Shown here: positions 50,701-57,746 of the stretch, one piece after another | How the letters are laid out: every line of letters begins with the position of its first letter | How positions within the stretch are numbered: the first letter of the stretch is position 1 | Origin: Ruminococcus callidus | Lineage (GTDB): Bacteria > Bacillota > Clostridia > Oscillospirales > Ruminococcaceae | Assembly: GCF_020709055.1 (NCBI RefSeq) | Contig: NZ_JAJFCK010000002.1 | Span: 83,470-147,469 of the forward strand | Direction: 5' to 3' | DNA: 64,000 nucleotides | Notes under the pieces: generated by a model | What the model was told of the DNA's origin: nothing | Seen by the model: only the letters and a program-made list of their open reading frames with translations | The model's database searches: none | Translations under genes and position numbers: made by a program

Positions 50701-53477
50701 AAGAGATCGGTCATCACCTGCTGAACCTCGGCACTCCTGCTCCGGTCGTCCCCACAGACGATCTCCAGACACTGCTTCAGTTTGCTGTCTGAATCCTGAA
50801 ACAGGATCTTGCGGGTGATCGTAATGCGCATAACGCTCTCGCTGCGTTCACACTGCGCCTGAATGCTGTCACGGCACTCCTTGGCGCCCCGCACGATCTC
50901 CTCCGCTGTCTTTCCGTCCTTCCCGCTGGGGTTGGTCACGTAGTCCGCAAAGGCATCCATACCGTAACCGGTATTTTCCCGAAAGCTATACAGCTGGTTC
51001 AGCAGGAACTGGGCGGCACTGTGCTGTTTTGCAAGGTCGCCGTCCAGCGCAATGTTCTGAATATCCCCCAGACCGTAATCCGGAATGCTATAGTGATAGA
51101 ACAGGGCACGAAGAGTTGACGCAAAGACCAGCGCCTCCGCATCCTCCTTAGAGAGATAGTCCAAGTCCATCACATCATAGATAATAGTTGCCACCTGCTC
51201 TGAGGTATAGTGACACTTGGCTGCCGGATCGTCATAAGCGTAGCTGACAGCCAGCGAAACCGGCTGCAATGCCGGACAGAGGCTGGCTGCTGCCGTCAGA
51301 TAGGACAGCATACAGTATTCCTTTCCTGCACCGAAAGACAGCGCCGTCTGGCAAACCTCCTGCTCCGTCTTGCCCAGCTTCTCAAAATCGCCGCCATCCT
51401 GATACTGTTCCAGATAGAAGGACAGCTCCTTTTCCGGCTCTGCCTCTGGATCTTCCTCCGGCTCCGGCTCGGGAACCGGCTCCGGCTCAGGAACCGACTG
51501 GGAATTCTCCGACTCCGGCACAATGGGAACAGCACGGAGTTCCTCCTCCAGATGCACCACCGGCATGGACGGCTGGCTTTTTTCCGCTTCGTCCAGCTTC
51601 TCCAGCAGTCCCTTGACCTTGGTGCTGTTCGCCTCCTCCGCATACTTTCTCGCCTTGGCAAGATTGCCGGCTTCAAAATACAGATTGGCAAGTGGCGGGC
51701 AGACATAGTTCTCGTTGCATTCCGTCAGATTGCTGCGCTCATTCTGTGACAAACCGGCCTTCTGTTTTTTATACATGCTGTGCCATGTCTCGTATTGCTC
51801 CAGCGCCTCCTGATTCCGTCCCAGATTCAGCAGGCACTTTCCCATTCCCAGACAGTAATACATCACCTGCTGCTTCTCATCCGGCGAAACTGCGCTCAGC
51901 TGATACTGCATGTATTCCAGGTACTCCTCCCACATTTCCAGCTGTTCGTATGACTTCTGAAGCATCTGGCAAATGTTGTACGTCTTTTTGACCGGCGACC
52001 CAAGCTCATACTTCACAATAGGCATAGCATACTTGCGAAGTGTTTCCGCCATTGTTTCATAGTACGGCTCCGCCTGAGACGGTGTTTCACACAGCGTCAA
52101 AAAGGTCTTCAGCGTCCCCATAAATGCGCTTTTCTTCTTCGGAGTTTCCAGCATCTTCCGGTACACTTCGAACGCCTGTCCCACTTCGTTCTGTGACATC
52201 AGCCGGTTGGCATAATCCAGATATCTCTCAGCAAACGACTCCGGTCTTTCGATCTGCACCGGACGTGTTCCATTCAGCGCAAAGAGTACTTTCTGTCCGG
52301 ATGTGCCATGCTCGCATTCGCTTCTCAGCGATTTATCCACCACATCCCTGAACTGAAAGGGATAGGTTGTTTCTGTGCCGTTCTCATCCGCTGCGAGGAT
52401 CTCGCCATGTTCGGCGATCCATATCAGTTTCCCGATTTTTCCCGACAGCATCTCTTCCGGCTCCGGTCCCGCCGGCTTCGGCACCACGGGTTTTGGCTTC
52501 TTCGGCGGCACTGGATTCTCTGCTTTTTTGGGCTTTTCCGGTTCCTTTGGAACTTCGGGCTCCTTGTTCACGGAGAATCTCTCCAGCAGTTTCTTTACTT
52601 CACTGCCATGATAAGCGGCATCCAGCGCCGCCAGCAGATCTGTACTGGCGGCAGTTCCGGAAACGGGGAGTTTCTTCTCCTGACAGATCATCTGCATGGC
52701 ATCATACAGCAGATCGCTGCCCTGGCAGCAAACATGGGCTGCGTCACACACCTTTGCCGCATAGGCAAAGCCGCTCATATCGCCGCATTCCAGCGAGGCA
52801 ATCCGCAGCATTGCCATTGCTTCCGGAATGATGGCTGCCCGCTTATTTTTCCGGAGAAACTCCGCTGCAAAAGCGGCTGCCTGCGGATATGCTTTCTGCG
52901 CATAAGCGGCAAGATACGCAACACGCAAATTGTCGCCATCAAAAAATGATTCCCAAGCCTCCTCGTATTCCTGATTCAGATAAAATACATAGGCCGTCAA
53001 TTGCATCACATGAGGATCGTAATACAAATCATCATTGTTTTCCACAATATTCCACAGGCTATTGGTTGCCTGCTTAACTTTATCAGCATCATGATTTTTG
53101 ACACCATTGATCACTTTATTATAAGGAGATTGGAGTTCTTTCTTTTGTTCATTTGTCAGACTGGAATATTGCTCCGCCAATTTTTGAATACAGGAAAATT
53201 CCGGAATTTTAACATCGGCCAGCGAAATCTTTTGAACTGGTGTTTCTGGGGACAAGTTCCCTTGCGGCTGCGGTACTGCATTCGGATTCATTACCTTGTG
53301 TTCTATCGCTGCGATTTGATCGTAGCGCACCACTGCGGTAGATGTAATTTGTACCGCAAGAGCTGCGGTATTGTCATTTTGCGTGACAACCCCTGCAATA
53401 ACCTGCCCGCTTGACAGCGTTAATTTGATTTCCGTTCCCGGTTTTGCCTGAGACAGCATTTGTTCGAATAGATTCAT
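47793..53477 (-). CDS. Very large multidomain P-loop ATPase with Sm-like N-terminus and TPR-like helical array
   Basis: A 1894-residue protein. Residues 1-70 resemble an Sm/SH3-like barrel (EIKLTLSSGQVIAGVVTQND). Residues 80-1340 are mainly helical, TPR-like in places (NEVGQAFEVYRKMLE, YYCLGMGKCLLNLGRNQEAL), broken by Pro/Glu-rich linkers at about 310-335 and 660-690. A possible alpha/beta module (about 1350-1520: VTQLLELLGWTDCTVTEEPN) precedes PELFTGRTAELEKI and a P-loop ATPase (Walker A GGRQLGKS at about 1541; Walker B LLLMLDEGD at about 1629), followed by a winged-helix-like end. The layout resembles STAND sensors. ATG 53477 has GGAGG at 6 nt. Confidence 0.82.
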   Translation of the reverse strand: MNLFEQMLSQAKPGTEIKLTLSSGQVIAGVVTQNDNTAALAVQITSTAVVRYDQIAAIEHKVMNPNAVPQPQGNLSPETPVQKISLADVKIPEFSCIQKLAEQYSSLTNEQKKELQSPYNKVINGVKNHDADKVKQATNSLWNIVENNDDLYYDPHVMQLTAYVFYLNQEYEEAWESFFDGDNLRVAYLAAYAQKAYPQAAAFAAEFLRKNKRAAIIPEAMAMLRIASLECGDMSGFAYAAKVCDAAHVCCQGSDLLYDAMQMICQEKKLPVSGTAASTDLLAALDAAYHGSEVKKLLERFSVNKEPEVPKEPEKPKKAENPVPPKKPKPVVPKPAGPEPEEMLSGKIGKLIWIAEHGEILAADENGTETTYPFQFRDVVDKSLRSECEHGTSGQKVLFALNGTRPVQIERPESFAERYLDYANRLMSQNEVGQAFEVYRKMLETPKKKSAFMGTLKTFLTLCETPSQAEPYYETMAETLRKYAMPIVKYELGSPVKKTYNICQMLQKSYEQLEMWEEYLEYMQYQLSAVSPDEKQQVMYYCLGMGKCLLNLGRNQEALEQYETWHSMYKKQKAGLSQNERSNLTECNENYVCPPLANLYFEAGNLAKARKYAEEANSTKVKGLLEKLDEAEKSQPSMPVVHLEEELRAVPIVPESENSQSVPEPEPVPEPEPEEDPEAEPEKELSFYLEQYQDGGDFEKLGKTEQEVCQTALSFGAGKEYCMLSYLTAAASLCPALQPVSLAVSYAYDDPAAKCHYTSEQVATIIYDVMDLDYLSKEDAEALVFASTLRALFYHYSIPDYGLGDIQNIALDGDLAKQHSAAQFLLNQLYSFRENTGYGMDAFADYVTNPSGKDGKTAEEIVRGAKECRDSIQAQCERSESVMRITITRKILFQDSDSKLKQCLEIVCGDDRSRSAEVQQVMTDLFIRKKHEISEENLDKKRIDDYVDDGWDRAADQMEENKEPVDRYVKLVGGRRGNIVNAMKRALVCICEWLDVVKKSTNSENEYANRLYLEGKNAIYSNLETLAEDFASVPGCGAASIVYTAKELCARLDGSYCPQNRKYFYQPFLLSSHILLGDDFLPELQGTFCRLPKFNVLSRIEQHAAAKLPTLEHRVDEIFGEDRAQCNLRTARLIQEYAVEMGLDAVAKHSKYTLYSRCMNLAEKQILWLHQDFQNELELAQSYGRISDIRGVKTAIANCADVWYDITLHSGDFGFYISLLEALEQEITDNAKEYGEQLSRQLDTVFSNPELEHGPYTKEEIAGLIETQNYTAAENMINRIRRQDITEVRDFSEEPFYYLESFLKEYASLHEVVSDRGITMEKAIKRRSANTLMKDKRSGARLIEKWLSNGSEHAGVERVTQLLELLGWTDCTVTEEPNAGADIYNVRMKKRSGHIYYSHPIPAFGSDSEEDGFRVLCITGDFNPERLMDMLEKINTVSMNTIIFLDDSMSLSQRRHFARKLKENQSFSKVFLLIDRVLLFYLAKHYSTNAINRMLMATALPFAYCQPFIPESGKKFPPELFTGRTAELEKIKSPNGANLIYGGRQLGKSALLNMARKEIDGNSQGHRAVVVDVFHLEYPQAARKVSQSLVDEGILDESCECDDWSVLTRHIKRRLMDEENPINYLLLMLDEGDIFIQSCSAIKYQPISELKEIQSSKFKFVIAGTHNLIRFNREEVLSNNIGLTHLEPLTIHPFKTPEGTELLTHALGYLGIRFQDENTISMILAQTNYFPGLIQLYCQKLLEAMKRDYAGYNETETPPYIVTETHLKSVLSDPGFNEMIRQKLDITLKVDKDEGGYYMIIALIIAELYYRKQSDAGYSLAEIREVAVENQIGRLLRLTDEQINELLIEMCDLNVLGDNGGTYVFSTKSFRELLGDQKEVANQLANYIGDGEEA

Positions 53478-53514
53478 GAGATACCTCCAAAAAATATTTC
53501 CGTTTCCTGTTTTT

Positions 53515-53542
53515 CCCATGGCAAAAATCGACATGCCATGGG
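53515..53542 (-). repeat. Inverted repeat in the leader of the ATPase/HEPN operon
   Basis: CCCATGGCA (53515-53523) and TGCCATGGG (53534-53542), 9 bp perfect, 10-nt loop. It lies between the promoter and the start codon. Confidence 0.6.
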
Positions 53543-53564
53543 AATTGTGAAAACGGTTGAGTTT

Positions 53565-53593
53565 ATTATATCTCACATTAAAATATTTGTCAA
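53565..53593 (-). promoter_or_regulatory. Promoter of the ATPase/HEPN operon
   Basis: Minus-strand TTGACA (53588-53593) and TATAAT (53565-53570), 17-bp spacer: a full consensus promoter, leader about 85 nt. Confidence 0.88.
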
Positions 53594-53608
53594 TGCCACA
53601 CAAACAGA

Positions 53609-53647
53609 AAAAAACAGCCTGTTGCGAAAAAACAGGCTGTTTTTTTG
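53609..53647. terminator. Terminator separating the sugar transferase operon from the ATPase/HEPN operon
   Basis: AAAACAGCCTG pairs with CAGGCTGTTTT around TTGCGAAAAAA-type loop; runs of A and T on both sides make it bidirectional. Confidence 0.88.
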
Positions 53648-53676
53648 AACTGTGCAAATTTTACCGCAGAAAAATC

Positions 53677-53904
53677 TCAGGCTTTCGCCTGTCCCGCCAG
53701 CTGGCGCACCATTTCCATGTCGTCCTCTGTCACACGCATGTTGGTGCAGAGCGTTTTGCCCTCTGCGGTGGTCACCTGAATTTCGATGACGCTCCCCACA
53801 TTCACGCAGCGGGAAGCCGCCGCAAAGAACTGGGGTACCTTAGGATGATTGCGTTTGAATTTACTGAACAGACTTTTCATCTGCATCATTGCCATTGGAT
53901 TCAT
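53677..53904 (-). CDS. Small conserved-looking protein, unknown (75 aa)
   Basis: A 75-residue protein beginning NPMAMMQMKSLFSKFKRNHP, followed by a beta-rich part (VGSVIEIQVTTAEGKTLCTN) and a short helix (EDDMEMVRQLAGQAK). ATG 53904 is chosen because GAGG lies 8 nt upstream; TTG 53913 overlaps this site. It starts 18 bp after the sugar transferase stop, thus the same operon. The N-terminal Met-rich start resembles the small DUF proteins following clostridial ATPases, but no function is known. Confidence 0.72.
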   Translation of the reverse strand: MNPMAMMQMKSLFSKFKRNHPKVPQFFAAASRCVNVGSVIEIQVTTAEGKTLCTNMRVTEDDMEMVRQLAGQAKA

Positions 53905-53922
53905 GTCCAACACCTCACTTCA

Positions 53923-54729
53923 TTAGCGTGCGCCCTTTCTGCGGAACACGGCAACCAGCATCTTGAACATCAGCTTGATGTCCATCCGCAGATTTCTCGT
54001 CTGAATGTAACGGATATCGGATTCCACCCACGCATCGAATCCCATATCGCTGCGTCCCTCCACCTGACAGATACAGGAAAGTCCGCCCTTGACAAGCAGG
54101 CGTTCCATCTGGTGGGGCGTATATAGAACCACTTCCCGGGGCAGGGGCGGACGGGGGCCGATGATGGACATCTGTCCCCGCAGCACGTTCCAGAGCTGGG
54201 GAAGCTCGTCGATGGAGGTCTTGCGGATAAAGTGTCCGAACTTGGTGATTCGTGGGTCACTGTCGCTCTTGAACGCCAGTCCGTCGGTCTGATTCTCCTT
54301 TTGCACCTCGGCAAACTTCTCCTCCGCATCCTGACACATGGAGCGGAACTTATACATCCGGAACATCTTGCCGTTTTCCGTCAGACGCTCCTGAGAAAAA
54401 ATCGGATTGCCGCCGTCCTGCGCAAAAATAACCAGTGCCACCACGCCCATAGGAACAGCGAAGAGCACCAATGCAAGAAACGAAACCACAATATCGATCA
54501 GACGCTTGACTGCACAGTAGGCACGTCCGCCAGCCGGTTTCACATGACTGTATTGCAGCGTTTCCGCCACACCGGCAGAGAGCAGCCGCAGCGCACGCTC
54601 ATCAAACTCCAGGATCGGATATTTCGTAATGCCCTCCGGATTTTTTTCCAGTTCCGAAAGGGTCACCTCTGTTACCATTTCTTCTGTCAGTTTCGGTTTT
54701 TTCTTCAACTCATGTTCAGAGCCGGCCAT
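53923..54729 (-). CDS. Undecaprenyl-phosphate sugar transferase (bacterial sugar transferase family)
   Basis: A 268-residue monotopic/membrane enzyme. After a soluble N-terminal region of about 70 residues comes the membrane helix (DIVVSFLALVLFAVPMGVVA) and the catalytic domain with FRMYKFRSMCQDAEEKF, FIRKTSIDELPQLWNVL, RGQMSIIGPRPPLPREV and the C-terminal GLSCICQVEGRSD, all features of the PglC/WcaJ/WbaP fold. It transfers a sugar-1-phosphate onto undecaprenyl phosphate to start a surface polysaccharide or glycan. The rest of such a cluster is not in the window, so it is an isolated initiating transferase. Confidence 0.93.
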   Translation of the reverse strand: MAGSEHELKKKPKLTEEMVTEVTLSELEKNPEGITKYPILEFDERALRLLSAGVAETLQYSHVKPAGGRAYCAVKRLIDIVVSFLALVLFAVPMGVVALVIFAQDGGNPIFSQERLTENGKMFRMYKFRSMCQDAEEKFAEVQKENQTDGLAFKSDSDPRITKFGHFIRKTSIDELPQLWNVLRGQMSIIGPRPPLPREVVLYTPHQMERLLVKGGLSCICQVEGRSDMGFDAWVESDIRYIQTRNLRMDIKLMFKMLVAVFRRKGAR

Positions 54730-54734
54730 AATTT

Positions 54735-54970
54735 TTCTCCTTCCAATTCCCGCCGCTCACATTCCGGCGAAAAAACGATGTGCGGTCCAAACGCCAAACT
54801 TCTCCCATTTTCCGCACATTTCGCTGGGAAATTGGCACCATCTATGCATCCGCCGCCTTTGGCATCTGCGATTTCATCCATATTTCGCCCGTTCCCCGCA
54901 GTGCGCCAAAATCTGCGCAATTTCTACCGGACATATGGGGCAAACAAGTGCCCAAAACGCAGGAACGTAG
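54735..54970 (-). promoter_or_regulatory. Long 5' leader (about 240 nt) of the sugar transferase gene
   Basis: The region between the promoter and the start codon is G+C-rich and contains several short self-complementary segments, but I find no known riboswitch consensus in it. A minus-strand frame overlapping the transferase start is probably fortuitous. Confidence 0.4.
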
Positions 54971-54977
54971 CATTTCT

Positions 54978-55006
54978 ATTATATCGGATTCTGCGCATTT
55001 TGTCAA
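54978..55006 (-). promoter_or_regulatory. Promoter of the sugar transferase operon
   Basis: Minus-strand TTGACA (55001-55006) and TATAAT (54978-54983), 17-bp spacer. Confidence 0.88.
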
Positions 55007-55100
55007 CCACTCCAGCGGAAATCCGCAAAATATTCCGGTCCGTGCCACACAATGTCTACACTCCACCGTATTTCCAAGAACCTGCTTCCTGCGGACGAAC

Positions 55101-55147
55101 AAAAAAACAGCGGGAACAGACTTGCACAAATGTCCGCTCCCGCCGTT
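55101..55147 (-). terminator. Terminator of the agr transcript
   Basis: Minus-strand GCGGGA pairs with TCCCGC (with inner GCGGAC/GTCTGT partial pairing), followed by a T-run of seven or more. It lies about 350 bp after the agrB stop. Confidence 0.75.
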
Positions 55148-55149
55148 AT

Positions 55150-55502
55150 GTGACCTTTTCAGATCTTACTTCCGCTCCCGATGCCGCACATGCACCGAAA
55201 GCTTCCGCTTTTTTCTTCTCTTCCGAATGCGCTGCCATGTCCGGCACGTCTCCCGAACACGCACACAGTTTTGTCCTGTGAATTCTTATTTAAGCCTTAC
55301 TGTCGATTTATCTTATGCATCAGGAATCCAAATCCGCATTTCAAAACTGTCCGCATACTTCCAAAAAGTTTCCGCACCGTCCCAAACGGTTCGATGCAGC
55401 ATGTGCTCCAAGTACAAGGATTTACATAGAATACCACCTGGCACAATTCTCGCATTCCGCACAATGAATCCAAGAAACCAGTGTCTTTGCTCATCCAGAA
55501 TA
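55150..55502 (-). other. agr operon 3' region with two doubtful small frames
   Basis: Between agrB and the terminator there is no standard gene. A 65-codon frame (55297-55494) starts 9 bp after agrB and encodes a Cys-rich peptide (VVFYVNPCTWSTCC). A second, 30-codon frame lies near 55160-55252 (EKKKAEAFGACAASG). Neither has a good Shine-Dalgarno sequence. They may be untranslated RNA or degraded genes. Confidence 0.3.
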
Positions 55503-56129
55503 CTATTTCTGCAATTTGCCGCTATCTCCAGACCATTCGTCTTCCGCATCCTGCTGCATATGCCGGCGGTTTTTCCAAGCCCCGGCCAGCAGCATCCCGC
55601 ACTCCGTCCCAAGACCAAGCGCAACAATGGCAGCGAGTTGTTCCCTTGCCAGAATCACAGCCAGCAGTCCCGCCGCAAGCTCTGCGATCAGCACCGCATG
55701 CGCCCGTCTGCGATAGACATGGCGCTCTGTTTCATCCAACGGATGGTTCTCCGTTTCTACCGGTGCCATGATCCAGATCACCACACCAGACACTGCGAGC
55801 AGCCCCAGCGATACCGCCGGAGGAATCGGAACCCACTTGAGAATCCCCAGCAGCCCGGCGATCAACAACGTGGAAAAAAGATAGCATCGAAACGGGGTGT
55901 CTGCGTGGTGACCACCGGCACTCACCCGAATCGGGATATAGGCAACATTTAAAAGCACACAGGGTAAGAACAACCCAAAAGCGGCTCCCAGCAGCAGCGT
56001 TGTCCCAACATTCAGCAGCAGCATAAGCATCTGGTAAAAGCCAAATGCGTATACGTCTGCCTCCTCCTGAGATACCGTTCCTGCCTGTACCAACTTCCCC
56101 GCAAATTTTTCTGCCAGACGTGCCAGCAT
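55503..56129 (-). CDS. agrB: AgrB-like accessory gene regulator peptidase/exporter
   Basis: A 208-residue integral membrane cysteine endopeptidase. The AgrB catalytic block is visible as RVSAGGHHADTPFRCYLFST: His of GGHHA and Cys of FRCYL form the active dyad. Four to six helices follow (LLIAGLLGILKWVPI and others). AgrB cuts the C-terminus of the AgrD propeptide and forms the thiolactone ring at the membrane. I use ATG 56129, whose A is the last base of the agrD stop (TGATG), because it leaves the family N-terminus (LARLAEKFAGKLVQ); the upstream frame runs through agrD. Confidence 0.9.
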   Translation of the reverse strand: MLARLAEKFAGKLVQAGTVSQEEADVYAFGFYQMLMLLLNVGTTLLLGAAFGLFLPCVLLNVAYIPIRVSAGGHHADTPFRCYLFSTLLIAGLLGILKWVPIPPAVSLGLLAVSGVVIWIMAPVETENHPLDETERHVYRRRAHAVLIAELAAGLLAVILAREQLAAIVALGLGTECGMLLAGAWKNRRHMQQDAEDEWSGDSGKLQK

Positions 56130-56281
56130 CAGAACTTCCGCATCTTCTTTACAGACTTGGGCATCTGGGGCTGATAGTTCCACCAAACGCACGGAAGGTT
56201 TGCAGTAAACTCAGAAGCCTTTCTGGATACAGCAGCAACACCGGTCAGAATACCCTTCTTCATTCCCTTTTTGCTCTGCAT
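56129..56281 (-). CDS. agrD: AgrD-like cyclic autoinducer propeptide
   Basis: A 50-residue propeptide. The basic amphipathic N-terminal leader (KKGMKKGILTGVAAVSRKAS) is followed by the core around Cys31 (NLPCVWWN) and the C-terminal recognition tail YQPQMPKSVKKMRKF. Aligned from memory with the Clostridium perfringens AgrD core CLWFT plus HQPEEPKSL tail, the match is position by position: C-[VL]-W-[WF]-x-x-Q-P-x-x-P-K-S. The expected signal is a thiolactone ring on CVWWN. It ends at the base where agrB begins. AGGAGA lies 10 nt before the ATG at 56281. Confidence 0.9.
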   Translation of the reverse strand: MQSKKGMKKGILTGVAAVSRKASEFTANLPCVWWNYQPQMPKSVKKMRKF

Positions 56282-56327
56282 GGTTCATGTTCTCCTTTCT
56301 GAAAATCCAAGACGTCTTGTATCACCC

Positions 56328-56356
56328 AGTATAGCACCATTTTCGCCGAAAATCAA
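56328..56356 (-). promoter_or_regulatory. Promoter of agrDB
   Basis: Minus-strand TTGATT (56351-56356) and TATACT (56328-56333), 17-bp spacer, leader about 40 nt. Confidence 0.8.
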
Positions 56357-56364
56357 CCCTCCAG

Positions 56365-56396
56365 CTTTATTTGGTCGTTTTTCGTCTTCATTTGGT
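56365..56396 (-). promoter_or_regulatory. LytTR-type direct repeat upstream of agrDB (probable response-regulator site)
   Basis: Minus strand: ACCAAATGAAG (56386-56396) and ACCAAATAAAG (56365-56375), 10 of 11 positions equal and 21 bp apart, one face of the helix apart by two turns. The downstream copy ends 8 bp before the -35 hexamer. This matches AgrA-type LytTR activator sites. Confidence 0.75.
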
Positions 56397-56442
56397 CAAG
56401 TCAAAAATTTTTTCGGGAGAAAATTTTCAAATTTTGGGAATT

Positions 56443-57735
56443 TTAATCCGAATTTGGAACTGGAATAATCAGCAAAACGTCAAATCTTTCCAGCCCCCGG
56501 TGAATCTCCGCCGTGCCGTCATACTTCTTTACTGTCATTTTTACGTTGGATAACCCGATGCCGATGTGCGATCTTGCCGTTGCATCCCGTGGCAGTTTTC
56601 GCTCCTCCTCCTCGGACAGACAGCTGTTCTGAATCCGCACTCGGATCAGTCCCATCCTCTGTTCCAGCTTCAGTTGGATCCACCGCTGTTCCGGCGGAAG
56701 CTTCATGCACGCCTCCACCGCATTGTCCAGCAGGTTGGAAAAAATGGTGGTGAGATCCATGTCGGAGATAAAATGCAGGGAGCGTTCCTCCACATCCATG
56801 TCCAAAAGAATCGACTCCTTCTGGGAACGCTCTGCGAGAATGTTCAGGATGATTTCCAGCATGGCGTTTTGATTCTTGATCATGGGCGAGAGCTGTCCCA
56901 CGGCCTTGTGCATATCGGCAAAGTACTGCCGTGTCCGCTCGTCCTCCCTGCCCTTCGTCTGCTGTTCCAGCATATTCAAGTGCCGGTTGATGTCGTGCAT
57001 AATGGAACAGGACTGGTCGTATTTCTTTTGCAGTTCCCGATACATTTGCAGCTGAATCTGTCCCTGCTGTTCCATCAGTTCCACCTGCCGCTCCGCCTCT
57101 CTCGCATGAGAAATCTGGTAAAACACAAAGATGATATAGATGTCCAGCAGCAGATATCCTCCCATCAGCAGCAGCAGGAACGAACCTCTCGAATACTCCT
57201 GAATCGATGTGGAAATATAGGCGAAGATCGCCACCTGAAAGAGAATCAGCAGGACATAAAACACGCCCTCATGCCACCGGATGGATTTTCCCTCACTCCG
57301 CCCGAGCAGAACGCTCAAAAGACGCACCAAAACGATCACAATAAGCCAGTTCCAGACGTGGTCCTGGAAAAACATAGCATCCTCGCTCAGCACTGTGACA
57401 ATGGTGACACGGCGAAGCGCCGATACCAGCAGGACACCAAAGGTGTCGGCAGTCATCGTTGCCGCCACAAAAGCCCCCAGATTGAGCACCAGCAGCGGAT
57501 ACGGCCGCTCATACAGAATCCAGAGCAGGAGCAGCATCATCAGGCAAAAGGAAATGAAGTTCAGCGGCGGAATCCGCAGATAGCCAACCAGCATCTTCCC
57601 CGCCACGACTGTAGCCGCCAGCACGAACCGTAGCACACGGCGTTCCTTCCAGAGCTGGTACCTTGCGGACAGGAAAAACACGAAAAGAACCGCGCACAGC
57701 AGTGTCGTCATACATTCCAGCGCAAATTTTACCAC
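56443..57735 (-). CDS. agrC: AgrC-like sensor histidine kinase (GHKL family)
   Basis: A 430-residue kinase. Six to seven membrane helices fill residues 1-200 (LECMTTLLCAVLFVFFLSA, FVLAATVVAGKMLVGYL). The dimerisation helix carries SIMHDINRHLNMLEQQ with the phospho-accepting His of the HDIxxHL type. The GHKL ATPase has the N-box TIFSNLLDNAVEACMKLP and the G-box HIGIGLSNVKMTVKKYDG. This is the HPK10 architecture of peptide-sensing kinases. GTG 57735 has AGGTG 8 nt upstream. It starts 11 bp after the response regulator. Confidence 0.9.
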   Translation of the reverse strand: MVKFALECMTTLLCAVLFVFFLSARYQLWKERRVLRFVLAATVVAGKMLVGYLRIPPLNFISFCLMMLLLLWILYERPYPLLVLNLGAFVAATMTADTFGVLLVSALRRVTIVTVLSEDAMFFQDHVWNWLIVIVLVRLLSVLLGRSEGKSIRWHEGVFYVLLILFQVAIFAYISTSIQEYSRGSFLLLLMGGYLLLDIYIIFVFYQISHAREAERQVELMEQQGQIQLQMYRELQKKYDQSCSIMHDINRHLNMLEQQTKGREDERTRQYFADMHKAVGQLSPMIKNQNAMLEIILNILAERSQKESILLDMDVEERSLHFISDMDLTTIFSNLLDNAVEACMKLPPEQRWIQLKLEQRMGLIRVRIQNSCLSEEEERKLPRDATARSHIGIGLSNVKMTVKKYDGTAEIHRGLERFDVLLIIPVPNSD

Positions 57736-57746
57736 AGACCATCACC

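Noticed and set aside
54780..55952. A 390-codon plus-strand frame across the sugar transferase promoter, agr terminator and agrB
   Set aside because: It crosses two promoters/terminators on the other strand and the catalytic part of agrB; its composition is noncoding-like (rich in His, Cys, Arg, Phe).
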